DNA of 17,135 bases from SG8-41 sp964521405 (GCA_964521405.1 CAZFRR010000057.1:1-17135); one strand, 5' to 3'. Shown: positions 1 to 7,061, numbered from the stretch's first letter. A program made the numbers and translations. Notes: generated from the sequence alone by a model not told the origin.

Positions 1-332
1 TTCTCGGCGGCGCGGATGATGCGGTCGGCATCGGCGAGAGTCAGCGCGATCGGCTTCTCCACCAGCACCGTCTTGCCGAGTTCGAGCGCCTGGAGGATGG
101 GCTCGACGTGCGCGCCCTCGCTGGAAGAGACGATGACGGCATTGACCTCAGGGCGGGAAATGACCGCGGCATTGTCGCCCGAGTGAAACTGCGCGCCGGT
201 TTTCTGCGCGAGATCGCGCGCTCGCGCCGGGTCCGCGTCGGAAACCGCCAGGAATTTGACGCCGGCATGCTCCGATGCGAGGCGCGCGCGCAAGCCCCCG
301 ATGCGGCCGGCGCCGACGACAGCAATACCCAA
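1..332 (-). CDS. Gfo/Idh/MocA family oxidoreductase, N-terminal part (cut by window edge)
   Basis: The 110 visible residues form the N-terminal Rossmann domain of a Gfo/Idh/MocA dehydrogenase, a family of NAD(P)-dependent enzymes acting on sugars, inositols and related polyols. A dinucleotide-binding GAGRIG motif lies at about residues 7-12, an acidic end of beta-2 at SDAD (31-34), and the family hallmark EKPIALT at 92-98, whose Lys-Pro pair contacts cofactor and substrate. The C-terminal substrate domain lies beyond base 1, so the substrate cannot be named. The start is uncertain. I use TTG at 330-332, just before GIAVVG. The frame is open only back to a TAG a few codons upstream, with no ATG or GTG; an ATC codon at 345-347 sits 3 nt after a purine-rich AGGGGGA. 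It is divergent from Bug receptor 1. Confidence 0.85.
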   Translation of the reverse strand, partial: MGIAVVGAGRIGGLRARLASEHAGVKFLAVSDADPARARDLAQKTGAQFHSGDNAAVISRPEVNAVIVSSSEGAHVEPILQALELGKTVLVEKPIALTLADADRIIRAAE

Positions 333-496
333 GTCCCTGCGTTCGATGGTTCCCCCTACGCGTGTCTGCGCGTTGCTAAATCCCCGTCTGCGCGCCCTTC
401 CATTCCTCCGCGGGCAATTGTAGCAGGCGCGAATGACGCGCTTCCGCTTGACCGGAACAGCGCGGCACCTCATGCTCATGCCGAGGAGGAAATAAG
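333..496. promoter_or_regulatory. Divergent intergenic region with a weak promoter-like pair
   Basis: This 164-nt gap separates two divergent genes, so both promoters should lie here. On the plus strand TTGACC (448-453) is followed after 17 nt by CATGCT (471-476), a good -35 but a poor -10. If used, it gives an almost absent leader before the Shine-Dalgarno sequence at 484-490. I see no clear operator palindrome and none of the repeat families found in other gaps. Confidence 0.2.
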
Positions 497-1471
497 ATGA
501 ACGCCTATGACAAGCGCTACCTGGTTCCCGTGCTGGCCATCTGCGCTGTTGTACTCCCCACGGAGTCCGGCGCGCAGGCCTGGCCCACCCGCCCCATCCG
601 CATGATCGTGCCATTTGCCGCCGGCGGCGGCACCGACATTCAGGCCCGGCTGTTCAGCGCCAAGCTCACCCCCGCCCTCGGCCAGACCCTGATCGTCGAA
701 AACCGGCCCGGCGGCGGCGGGAACATCGGCGCCGAACTCGTGGCGAAGGCGCCGCCGGACGGCTACATGGTGCTGTTCCAGTCGGCCTCGCTGGCGGTGA
801 ACCAGACGCTCTACACCAAGTTGAACTACAACGCGGTGCGCGATCTCGCGCCCGTGATGCTCGTCTCGTCCACGCCGCTGGTGCTGGTCGTGCATCCGTC
901 GGTGCCGGTAAAGAGCGTGAAGGAACTGATCGTGCTCGCCAGGGCAAAACCGGACAGCTTCAACTTCGGCTCCAACAGCAGCGGTTCGACCAGCCACCTG
1001 TCGGCGGAACTCCTGAAGACCATGACCGGCACCCGCATGACGCACATACCCTACAAGGGGTCGGGGCAGGCCACTACCGCGCTGCTCGGCGGCGAGATCG
1101 ACATGCTGTTCTCCACCATGCCGCCGGCGGTGCCGCACGTCAGAGTAGGCAGATTGCGCGCGCTAGCCGTCACCACCCTCAAGCGCTCGCCGGTGCTGCC
1201 CGACGTGCCGACGATGAACGACACGGTGAAGGGTTTCGAGAGCGACAACTGGTACGGCATGTTCTTCCCGACCGGCACCGCCCGCGAGATCATCACGCGC
1301 TACCACGCCGAGATGATGAAGGTCCTGAAGGACCCGGATGTCCGCACGCTGATGGAGCGCGACGGCTCCGAGCCGCTCGGCAGCACGCCGGAGGAATTCG
1401 GCGCCTACTTCAGGCGCGAGGTGGAAAAATACGCCAAGGTGATCAAGGCCTCAGGCGCGAAGGCCGAATGA
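497..1471 (+). CDS. Bug/TctC family tripartite tricarboxylate transporter substrate-binding protein (receptor 1)
   Basis: This is a 324-residue periplasmic solute receptor of the Bug (TctC) family, which captures small carboxylates for tripartite tricarboxylate transporters or signalling. A signal peptide ends near SGAQA (24-28), directly before the family's mature start WPTRPIRMIVPF. The first ligand loop AAGGGTDIQAR (41-51) includes Asp47. Other family landmarks are ENRPGGGGNIGAE, SPP-type APPDGY, HIPYKGSGQA and a C-terminal GSTPEEFGAYFRREVEKYAKV. Length matches the family (about 320). The ATG at 497 is preceded by a strong AGGAGGA at 484-490 with 6 nt spacing. No TctA or TctB gene lies beside it, which is common for Bug genes in Burkholderiales, so the ligand cannot be deduced. 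It most resembles receptor 3 in this window (both have FESDNWY). Confidence 0.95.
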   Translation: MNAYDKRYLVPVLAICAVVLPTESGAQAWPTRPIRMIVPFAAGGGTDIQARLFSAKLTPALGQTLIVENRPGGGGNIGAELVAKAPPDGYMVLFQSASLAVNQTLYTKLNYNAVRDLAPVMLVSSTPLVLVVHPSVPVKSVKELIVLARAKPDSFNFGSNSSGSTSHLSAELLKTMTGTRMTHIPYKGSGQATTALLGGEIDMLFSTMPPAVPHVRVGRLRALAVTTLKRSPVLPDVPTMNDTVKGFESDNWYGMFFPTGTAREIITRYHAEMMKVLKDPDVRTLMERDGSEPLGSTPEEFGAYFRREVEKYAKVIKASGAKAE

Positions 1472-1491
1472 GAGCGGGGATGAGGGAACTT

Positions 1492-1547
1492 CCGCGTGTT
1501 GAACGGCGAGCATCTCGTCCGTTCGAACACGCGGAGTTAAACCGGCG
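1492..1547 (+). repeat. Family E hairpin repeat, copy 1
   Basis: A 56-nt sequence nearly identical to 7062-7117. It contains inverted arms CCGCGTGTTGAACGG (1492-1506) and CCGTTCGAACACGCGG (1519-1534), which pair over 15 bp with one bulged G, followed by a conserved AGTTAAACCGGCG. It starts 20 nt after the stop of Bug receptor 1, so it could act as a transcript-end hairpin, though no T-run follows. In both copies it is followed downstream by the shared words GCGTCCGGATTT and ACTTGGCGG, which lead into family C. Confidence 0.8.
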
Positions 1548-1569
1548 CATCGCGTCCGGATTTAACGGC

Positions 1570-1664
1570 ACTTGGCGGTTCAATTGTTGTTCTTCTTATT
1601 GGCGCCTTGGCGCCTTGGCGGTTAATTGTTTGTTTTACTTTTCTCGGCGTCTCGGCGGTTAGCC
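1570..1664 (-). repeat. Family C repeat cluster (three copies, TGAACCGCC/TAACCGCC type)
   Basis: Three imperfect units lie in tandem between two convergent genes. On the plus strand each has the form (CTTGGCGnn)n then GGTT(C)AATTG and a T-rich tail. They are seen at 1570-1599, 1600-1642 and 1643-1664, with an internal 8-nt period at 1600-1620. Read on the minus strand the last unit is TAACCGCCGAGACGCCGAG and begins only 4 nt after the TAA stop of Bug receptor 2 (1666-1668). Related units lie at 6483-6505, 7171-7254 and 10961-10985. Confidence 0.75.
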
Positions 1665-1665
1665 G

Positions 1666-2637
1666 TTAATCGACTCGCACGCCGGCGTCCTTGATCACCT
1701 TCGCCCACTTCACAAGCTCGCTCTTGATGTAGCGCCCCAGTTCCTCGGGCGGGCTGCCGATGGGGTCGATCGTGTTGTTCACCAGCAGGCTGCGGTAATC
1801 CGGCTGGTTGAGAACGCGGACGACTTCGCTGTTAAGTCGCACAACGATTTCGCGCGGCGTTCCGGCAGGCGCGAGCACGCCGTACCAGACGCCTGAGTCG
1901 TAGCCCGGAATGCCGGCCTCGGCGACGGTCGGAAGATCGGGCAACGAGGCGGGCCTTTTTGCGGTGCTCACCGCGAGGGCCCGGATGCGGCCGCTCTGCA
2001 CGTGCGGCCACGACGCGAGCTGGGTTGCGAACAGGAGCTGCACCTGCCCCGCGATCATGTCCATCAGCGCCGGCCCGCCACCCTTGTACGGCACATGCAG
2101 CATCTTGATGCCGGCCATGTTGTTGAAAAGCTCCACCGCGAGATGCCCGCCGCTGCCGTTGCCCGAAGAGGAATACGCGATCTGCCCGGGACGCGCCCTG
2201 GCGAGCGCGACCAGCTCCTTCACCGACTTCACCGGCAGCGAGGGATGGACCACGAGGATGTAGCCCCCCGCACCCAGCAGCGTGATCGGCGCGTAATCCC
2301 GGATCGGGTCGTAGGGCAGCTTCGGGTAGAGGCCAGGGTTGACCGCAAGTTGCGCGGTCAGCGCGAACACCAGGGTGTAGCCGTCCGGGGCCGAGCGCGC
2401 CACGGCCTCCATGCCGATGTTGCCGCCGGCGCCGCCGCGGTTCTCGACGATCACCTGCTGGCCCAGGCCCTCGCCCATCTTCTGCGCAAGCGGCCGGCCG
2501 ATGGTGTCGCTGCCGCCGCCCGGTGGATAGGGAAGCACCAGGCGGATCGGCTTTACCGGATACGGCTGCGCTGCGGCGAACGATGGGGTCAGGCCAAGCA
2601 GGACCAACGCGGTAAGCAGACAAATCGAGCCCGCCAT
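1666..2637 (-). CDS. Bug/TctC family tripartite tricarboxylate transporter substrate-binding protein (receptor 2)
   Basis: A 323-residue periplasmic carboxylate receptor of the Bug/TctC family. From the chosen ATG (2635-2637) it begins MAGSICLLTALVLLGL, a clean signal peptide ending near FAAAQ (20-24), then PYPVKPIRLVLPYPPGGGSD with the ligand-loop Asp at about residue 44. Family motifs ENRGGAGGNIGME, SAPDGY, HVPYKGGGPALMD and the C-terminal GSPPEELGRYIKSELVKWAKV are present. The frame is open upstream to an ATG at 2721, but those 28 extra codons come from repeat D and precede a complete signal peptide, so I reject them. No good ribosome binding site precedes the chosen ATG. It follows the cytochrome c gene on the same strand but probably works independently. 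Its stop is 4 nt from a family C repeat. Confidence 0.93.
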   Translation of the reverse strand: MAGSICLLTALVLLGLTPSFAAAQPYPVKPIRLVLPYPPGGGSDTIGRPLAQKMGEGLGQQVIVENRGGAGGNIGMEAVARSAPDGYTLVFALTAQLAVNPGLYPKLPYDPIRDYAPITLLGAGGYILVVHPSLPVKSVKELVALARARPGQIAYSSSGNGSGGHLAVELFNNMAGIKMLHVPYKGGGPALMDMIAGQVQLLFATQLASWPHVQSGRIRALAVSTAKRPASLPDLPTVAEAGIPGYDSGVWYGVLAPAGTPREIVVRLNSEVVRVLNQPDYRSLLVNNTIDPIGSPPEELGRYIKSELVKWAKVIKDAGVRVD

Positions 2638-2646
2638 CGCGCAGCC

Positions 2647-2743
2647 GAATGCGGAATGATGAATGATGAATGATGACCTTACGGCCGCAGAAAAACTCCC
2701 GGGTGTGCTCTTGCCCATCATTCCTCATTCATCATTCATCATT
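2647..2743. repeat. Family D heptamer-armed palindrome, copy 1
   Basis: The left arm (2647-2676) is made of GAATGAT heptamers and the right arm (2716-2743) of the complementary ATTCATC heptamers. The arms can pair over more than 20 bp around a unique 39-nt loop (2677-2715) containing a NotI-like CGGCCG and CCCGGG. The element fills the gap between the cytochrome c stop (2753) and the Bug receptor 2 start (2637). Confidence 0.85.
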
Positions 2744-2752
2744 AGCATCATA

Positions 2753-3349
2753 TCAGCGCAGCCGGGACAGGAAGTACGCCAGGTCGAGGATCTGCTCGTC
2801 GCTGATGTGGTAGAGAACATCGGCCATCGAGGCGTCGTAGCCGCGGCGCGAGTTGTCCTTGTACTCCCTCATGGCCTTCACCAGATAGTCCTCGCGCTGG
2901 CTGGCGAGGCGGGGCACGTTGCGCTCACCCTGATAGCTCCCCTGGTGGCAGAAGTTGCACCGGTTCTGCTCGGCAAGCACGCGTCCATTCTCGACGCGGT
3001 CGGGATCGGCGGGACCGCCGGCCGGCTGCGGCGGCGGCAGTTTCGCGAGGAGATCTCCCATTTTCTGCAGATCGCTATTGGTGAATCCCTGCATCATCTT
3101 GTTCATCAACTCGACAACGCGCAGCCGGTCCCGGAGGATCAGCATTTGCACGGTCAGGTAGAACGCGGGCTGCCCGCCCAGGGAAGGCACCTCGGGGATG
3201 GACGACTGCCCATTCTCGCCGTGACAGGCGAGGCAGGCGGCGAGCCGCGCCTCGAGCGATTCGGCGGCGTTCGCCCATACCGGCAGGAAGATCAGCGCGG
3301 CAACGATGACTCGTGCGAACTCCCGCGCAAAACCGAGATTGCGTTCCAA
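2753..3349 (-). CDS. Diheme c-type cytochrome (cytochrome c4-like)
   Basis: A 198-residue exported cytochrome c. A signal peptide (positive start, hydrophobic core at 14-25) ends near ANA-AE (26-30). Two class I heme motifs are visible: CLACH (39-43) and CNFCH (131-135), one in each half, as in cytochrome c4 and other diheme electron carriers. Met175 (DASMADV) is a likely axial ligand of heme 2; Met85, Met86 or Met97 could serve heme 1. It probably carries electrons from a periplasmic dehydrogenase to a terminal oxidase. The neighbour 44 nt upstream on the same strand is a PQQ sugar dehydrogenase-like protein, a natural electron donor. The start is TTG at 3347-3349, with no ATG or GTG in frame before the signal peptide and no clear Shine-Dalgarno sequence. 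A hairpin with a T-rich tail lies immediately upstream. Confidence 0.9.
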   Translation of the reverse strand: MERNLGFAREFARVIVAALIFLPVWANAAESLEARLAACLACHGENGQSSIPEVPSLGGQPAFYLTVQMLILRDRLRVVELMNKMMQGFTNSDLQKMGDLLAKLPPPQPAGGPADPDRVENGRVLAEQNRCNFCHQGSYQGERNVPRLASQREDYLVKAMREYKDNSRRGYDASMADVLYHISDEQILDLAYFLSRLR

Positions 3350-3380
3350 AATAAAGGATCGGGGGCGAGCGCCCGCCCCC
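3350..3380 (-). terminator. Hairpin with T-rich tail after the PQQ dehydrogenase gene
   Basis: On the minus strand GGGGGCG and CGCCCCC (3361-3380) form a 7-bp GC stem with a 6-nt loop, starting 13 nt after the TGA stop at 3394-3396 and followed by GATCCTTTATTTT. This resembles an intrinsic terminator or attenuator. The T-rich tail runs into the TTG start of the cytochrome c gene, so it may reduce rather than abolish read-through. Confidence 0.5.
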
Positions 3381-3393
3381 GCATTATCACCAA

Positions 3394-4674
3394 TCAGCGT
3401 TTGGCAACCTTCTCGCCGCCGTAAGTCACGCGGTAGACCGCGCCGGCATGGTCATCGGAAACCAGCATCGAGCCGTCCTTCATGACCTGCACGTCCACCG
3501 GGCGGCCGAGGTAGGCATTGTTCTGCAGGAAGCCGGAAAGGAAGACCTCCTGCGACTTCACGCTGCCGTCCTTATTCAAGTACGCCACGATGATGTCGCC
3601 GCCAATCTTCTTGGTCCGGTTCCATGAGCCGTGGCGCGCGATGAAGATCGCATTGTGGTACTTGGCCGGAAACATCTTGCCGGTGTAGAAGCGCATGCCG
3701 AGCGCGGCCGAGTGCGGCCCGAGCAGCGCGGCCGGTTTCTCGAACTCGTCGCACGATTTTCCCCAGCCCATCTCGCGATCCGTGAAGTTGCCCTGGTGGC
3801 AGTACGGGAAGCCGAAATGCTGGCCGTTGCGGGTGATGCGGTTCAATTCGTCCTCGGGCAGATCCTCGGAGAGCCAGTCGCGCCCGTTATCGGTGAACCA
3901 CAGCTCCTTCGTCACCGGGTGCCAGTCGAAGCCGACCGAGTTGCGCACGCCGCGCACGACCGGCTCGCCGATCTTGCCATCGAGACTGATGCGCCGCAGC
4001 TGGCCAGTGCCCGCGGGCGGTTCGCAGATATTGCAGGGCGCGCCGACGTTGACGTAGAGCATGTTGTCCGGCCCCAGGCCCATGAATTTCCAGCCGTGCG
4101 ATTGCGTGTTCATGAAATCGCTGTAGATGACGACCGGCTTGCCCGGGTTATCGAGGTTGTCCTCGATGTTCTCGAGCTTGGAGATCCGCGTGCCCTCGGC
4201 GATGTAGAGCGTGCCCTTGTGGAAGGCCAGCCCGTTCGGCCGGTCCATGCCCGAGGCGATCACTTTCACCTCGCGCTTGCCCCCGCGGTCCACGATGGCG
4301 TAGACCTTGTCGAGCAGGCGGTTGCTGGCGAACACGGTGCCCTTGTCGCCGATGCGCAGCGAGCGCGCGTTCGGAATGCCGCTGGCGTAGACCTCGATCC
4401 TGAAGCCCTTGGGCAGTACGAGCTTCGGCAGCGGCAACTGGTCCACCGGCAGCCCGAACGGATGCGGCGCGACGTTGGCCAGCTGCTTGGCGACTTCGGC
4501 GTTGGGAATGTCGCCCCGCCCCGGCACGGTGGTCGGCGGCGGCTGCATGGATGGGATGGGCTTGGACGGAGGCGTATCCCCCGCCTGCTGCGCGGATGCC
4601 GGCAGCGAGACAAGAAGGCCCATCAGGGTTGCGGAAAACAGGACGCCCGGCAGCAGCGACGGATGCTTAATCAT
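3394..4674 (-). CDS. PQQ-dependent sugar dehydrogenase-like protein (glucose/sorbosone dehydrogenase family)
   Basis: A 426-residue exported beta-propeller protein of the glucose/sorbosone dehydrogenase family (COG2133-like), soluble PQQ enzymes that oxidise aldoses or related polyols in the periplasm. A signal peptide ends near PASAQQ (25-30) and is followed by a proline-rich linker (34-55). The propeller region shows repeated blade signatures: MDRPNGLAFHKGTLYIAEG (143-161), HGWKFMGLGPDNMLYVNVG (193-211), RGVRNSVGFDWHP (241-253), FTDNGRDWLSEDLPEDELN (260-278), ARHGSWNR (346-353) and RPVDVQVMKDGSMLVSDDHAG (391-411). CNIC (214-217) is not a heme motif because no His follows. The ATG at 4672-4674 has AGGGAG 6 nt upstream; a longer open frame to 4782 would overlap the ligase gene and delay the signal peptide. 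The diheme cytochrome just downstream is a plausible electron acceptor. The true substrate cannot be read from sequence. Confidence 0.85.
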   Translation of the reverse strand: MIKHPSLLPGVLFSATLMGLLVSLPASAQQAGDTPPSKPIPSMQPPPTTVPGRGDIPNAEVAKQLANVAPHPFGLPVDQLPLPKLVLPKGFRIEVYASGIPNARSLRIGDKGTVFASNRLLDKVYAIVDRGGKREVKVIASGMDRPNGLAFHKGTLYIAEGTRISKLENIEDNLDNPGKPVVIYSDFMNTQSHGWKFMGLGPDNMLYVNVGAPCNICEPPAGTGQLRRISLDGKIGEPVVRGVRNSVGFDWHPVTKELWFTDNGRDWLSEDLPEDELNRITRNGQHFGFPYCHQGNFTDREMGWGKSCDEFEKPAALLGPHSAALGMRFYTGKMFPAKYHNAIFIARHGSWNRTKKIGGDIIVAYLNKDGSVKSQEVFLSGFLQNNAYLGRPVDVQVMKDGSMLVSDDHAGAVYRVTYGGEKVAKR

Positions 4675-4693
4675 GATGACTCCCTCTGGTTGG

Positions 4694-4716
4694 GACACAC
4701 GGAAGAACCGCGTGTC
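4694..4716. other. Short hairpin in the leader of the PQQ dehydrogenase gene
   Basis: GACACACGG (4694-4702) and CCGCGTGTC (4708-4716) form a 9-bp stem with one weak pair and an AAGAA loop. It lies between the ligase stop (4760) and the Shine-Dalgarno sequence of the dehydrogenase. No T-run follows on either strand, so it is not a standard terminator. It might influence the 3' end of the upstream message or the leader of the downstream one. Confidence 0.35.
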
Positions 4717-4759
4717 ATTCTGCCACAGGGCCGGCGGGAGCGTCGATGCCGGTGGCCCT

Positions 4760-6358
4760 TCAGGACTTGGCCTGTAAATCAACGGCTTTCGCTCTGAGTG
4801 CCGGGTCGGCGCGCAGCGCAGCCTTCAGTACCTTGTGAGTGGGGGTATGCGGCAGCTCGTCCACGAAAACGACAAAGCGCGGCACTTTCTGCGGGGCGAG
4901 GTAACGCCGGCACCACTCGGCGATCTCCCCGGCGGTGCAGGCCTGCCCCGGTTTCAACGTGACCGCGGCCAGGATCTCGTCCTCGCCCAGCTCGCTCGCC
5001 ACCGCGATCGCCGCCGCCTCGTGCACCGCGGGATGCTCGCCGATCACGCGGTCGAGTTCGGCGCCCGAGATGTTCTCGCCGCGGCGCCGGATGATGTCCT
5101 TCTTGCGCCCGACGAAATAGAACCAGCCGTCCTCGTCGCGCCGCACCAGGTCGCCGGTCAGAAACCAGCCGTCGCGAAACGCCGCCTGCGTCTGCTCCGG
5201 GTCGCGGAAATAGCCCTGCATGATGATCGGCGTCTTGACGGCCAGTTCGCCGGCCTCGTTCACGGGCACGTCGCGCCCCTCGTCGTCCACCACCCGGCAT
5301 TGCGCCCACGGGCGAGAGGGATCGGGATGGCGGCCGACCGGCCCCATGCTGCCCGGTTTCTGCGGCCCTTCGAAAGGCGAGCTGGTCACGCCCGGTATCT
5401 CGGTCATGCCGAAGCCGCCGACGAGATGCGGGATGCCGAACTCGTTGCGGAAGGTATCGACGACGGGCTGGCGCGCACCGTAGAGCCTGCGGATCCGGTG
5501 CTCCTTGCGAAATTCGCTGCGCGGGCGGTTCTTGAGGATGGTGCCGACCGCCTCGATGAGGTTCACCTCGGTCGCGCCGGTTGCAACCGCGGTGTCCCAG
5601 AAAGTCGATGCGGAAAACCGCGGCACCACCACCGCCGAGCAGCCCGCCGCCAGCGTCCCCGCCAGCGAGTAGAACAGCGCATTCACGTGAAACAGCGGCA
5701 GCACGATCATCACGCGGTCGTCATTCTGCAGGTAAACGCGCTGCACGAACGCTTCGCCGCACAGGACGAAGCTTTTCTGGCTGTGCATCGCGCCCTTGGG
5801 GAATCCGGTGGTGCCCGAGGTGTAGATGATGAGACAGGTGGCGTCCGCGGTAACGTCGTCCGGTAGCGCGCTTACAGGCGCGCGGTCCGCCTGGTCGGTC
5901 AACAACGGCACGTCATCGCGCGCCGCGTCGAGCAGCATGAACCACGGCGCCGTGGCCAGCCCCTCGCAGGCCGAGCGCGCGGTGTCGAGCGTATCGCTCG
6001 TCGCTACCACACCGCATACCTCGGCGTGATGCAGGACATACTTCGCCTCCCGCACGCCGAACTCGGGATTCACCGGGACCGTGATGGCGCCGATGCGCGC
6101 GCAGGCGAACAGGAGCAGCACATGGCCGATGTTGTTGCGCGCGAGCACGCCGACGCGATCGCCCTTGCGCACGCCGCGCGCGAGCAGCAGGCATGCCGTC
6201 TTCCCTGCCGCGGCGGCGAATTCCGCCCAGGTCCAGGTTGTTCCCTCGAACAGGATGAACGGGCGCTGCGGGTCGCGCTGCGCGCGGCTCTCGAACGCGC
6301 CGTTCAGGGTGTAGTCGTGCCCGGGGTAGAGCTTGAGGACTTCAAGCGGCTGCTTCAT
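4760..6358 (-). CDS. Acyl-CoA ligase, AMP-binding (ANL) superfamily, crotonobetaine/carnitine-CoA ligase-like
   Basis: A 532-residue cytoplasmic adenylate-forming enzyme that activates a carboxylic acid with ATP and transfers it to CoA. The nucleotide-loop motif YTSGTTGFPKG is at 179-189, the A5-type GFGMTEIPG at 315-323, the hinge/A8 region DGWFLTGDL (396-404) and GRKKDIIRRRGENISGAELD (417-436), and the A10 lysine in PTHKVLKA (K509). All core motifs look intact. The spacing and the GRKKDIIRRRGENIS form resemble CaiC-like ligases, but the acid substrate is unknown. The ATG at 6356-6358 has no Shine-Dalgarno sequence; repeat B begins 13 nt upstream. Same-strand neighbours are a carboxymuconolactone decarboxylase-like gene before it and the PQQ dehydrogenase after it. 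Confidence 0.92.
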   Translation of the reverse strand: MKQPLEVLKLYPGHDYTLNGAFESRAQRDPQRPFILFEGTTWTWAEFAAAAGKTACLLLARGVRKGDRVGVLARNNIGHVLLLFACARIGAITVPVNPEFGVREAKYVLHHAEVCGVVATSDTLDTARSACEGLATAPWFMLLDAARDDVPLLTDQADRAPVSALPDDVTADATCLIIYTSGTTGFPKGAMHSQKSFVLCGEAFVQRVYLQNDDRVMIVLPLFHVNALFYSLAGTLAAGCSAVVVPRFSASTFWDTAVATGATEVNLIEAVGTILKNRPRSEFRKEHRIRRLYGARQPVVDTFRNEFGIPHLVGGFGMTEIPGVTSSPFEGPQKPGSMGPVGRHPDPSRPWAQCRVVDDEGRDVPVNEAGELAVKTPIIMQGYFRDPEQTQAAFRDGWFLTGDLVRRDEDGWFYFVGRKKDIIRRRGENISGAELDRVIGEHPAVHEAAAIAVASELGEDEILAAVTLKPGQACTAGEIAEWCRRYLAPQKVPRFVVFVDELPHTPTHKVLKAALRADPALRAKAVDLQAKS

Positions 6359-6371
6359 CGTCGAAACAACG

Positions 6372-6474
6372 AATAGACAGGATTTACATGATTAACAGGA
6401 TTCAAGAAAAGAACCTGCAAACACCAACCTGTGCTTGATCCTTGATCTTGTAAATCCTGTCAATCCTGTCTATT
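6372..6474. repeat. Family B palindrome with 9-nt arm units (ACAGGATTn)
   Basis: The left arm (6372-6411) reads as 9-nt units ACAGGATTT, ACATGATTA, ACAGGATTC. The right arm (6434-6474), reverse-complemented, reads ACAGGATTG, ACAGGATTT, ACAAGATCA. Both arms share the boundary word AATAGACAGG. They pair imperfectly around a unique loop of about 22 nt. The element fills the gap between the ligase start and the upstream gene, and its TAG at 6470-6472 is that gene's stop codon. Confidence 0.85.
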
Positions 6475-6913
6475 TTGCTTTTCTTGGCGTCCTGGCGGTT
6501 CGATTCTTGTTCTTGCTTTTCGCCGCATCGACCTCGTCGAACACTTCCTGCATCAGGCGCAGCGCGTCGAGCGCCTTGGGAACGCCGGCGTAGACCGCGC
6601 AATGCAGCAGCGCCTCGGAGATCTCCTTGCGCGTGAGGCCGTTTCTCAGCGCGGAGCGGATGTGGAGCCTCAGCTCGTGCCGCATGTTCATCGCGGTCAG
6701 CGCCGAGAGGTTGAGGAAGCTGCGCACCTTGCGCGAAAGCCCGGGGCGCCCCCAGACCATGGCCCAGGCATACTTGGTGGCAAGCTCCTCGAACGGCCAG
6801 GTGTACTCGTTCGCCGTGGCGAGCCGGCGCTCGACGTACTCGGCGCCGACCACCGCCTTGCGGATTTTCAGGCCTTTCCTGAACAGCGGATCTTTCGTAA
6901 ATGCGGGGCGCAT
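6470..6913 (-). CDS. Carboxymuconolactone decarboxylase (CMD/AhpD superfamily) protein
   Basis: A 147-residue all-helical protein of the CMD superfamily, similar in length and order to PcaC-type 4-carboxymuconolactone decarboxylases. Family landmarks are GLKIRKAVVGAEYVERR (14-30), a central helix RSFLNLSALTAMNMRHELRL (64-83), HIRSALRNGLTRKEISEAL (84-102) and the signature LLHCAVYAGVPKAL (102-115). The AhpD CxxC redox pair is absent, so a peroxidase role is unlikely. Whether it acts on carboxymuconolactone is unproven: no other protocatechuate gene is here. The ATG at 6911-6913 has AAGGAAA 6 nt upstream. Residues from about 132 on (KSKNKNRTARTPRKAK) are a basic tail encoded largely by a family C repeat, and the TAG stop lies in family B. 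The native C-terminus probably ended near EVDAA. Confidence 0.88.
   Translation of the reverse strand: MRPAFTKDPLFRKGLKIRKAVVGAEYVERRLATANEYTWPFEELATKYAWAMVWGRPGLSRKVRSFLNLSALTAMNMRHELRLHIRSALRNGLTRKEISEALLHCAVYAGVPKALDALRLMQEVFDEVDAAKSKNKNRTARTPRKAK
6483..6505 (-). repeat. Family C repeat unit inside the 3' end of the CMD-like gene
   Basis: The plus-strand words CTTGGCGTC then CTGGCGGTTCGATTCTTG match the family C units at 1570-1664 and 7171-7254. Here it is translated as part of the basic C-terminal tail of the gene at 6470-6913. The usual TGAACCGCC has become CGAACCGCC, so the frame reads through it into the family B element. Confidence 0.7.
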
Positions 6914-7004
6914 CAGATTTCCTTACGAGTCGGTAATCGAGCGCAGAATGATACTACATGGCTCCGGGGCTTATGCGACCGCGCCACTCTGCGCACGGAA
7001 ATCT

Positions 7005-7042
7005 GAATGAGGAATGCGGAATGATGAATGATGAATGCGGAA
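7005..7042 (+). repeat. Family D heptamer array, single arm
   Basis: Units of GAATGAT or GAATGCG/GAATGAG type in tandem, closely matching the left arm of the palindrome at 2647-2743. I find no complementary arm nearby, so this is a half copy. Confidence 0.75.
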
Positions 7043-7061
7043 GGGAGAAATCCACCGCATA

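Noticed and set aside
1492..1547. Integron attC-like site, because GTTGAAC and GTTAAAC match the GTTRRRY core
   Set aside because: Both core-like boxes point the same way, whereas attC needs opposed RYYYAAC and GTTRRRY ends; there is no integrase or cassette array.
1468..1662. Open frame of 64 codons whose peptide resembles one at 7035-7268
   Set aside because: The similarity comes from the E and C repeats in the DNA. No ribosome binding site, and the codon pattern is unlike the genes around it.
4675..4782. Longer N-terminus for the PQQ dehydrogenase starting at 4782
   Set aside because: It would overlap the ligase gene and place 36 residues before the signal peptide; the ATG at 4674 has a good ribosome binding site.
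3631..4797. Long plus-strand open frame of 388 codons opposite the PQQ dehydrogenase
   Set aside because: It is a GC-driven shadow of a gene with clear family motifs on the other strand; the predicted peptide is rich in Arg, His and Asp and has no recognisable domain.
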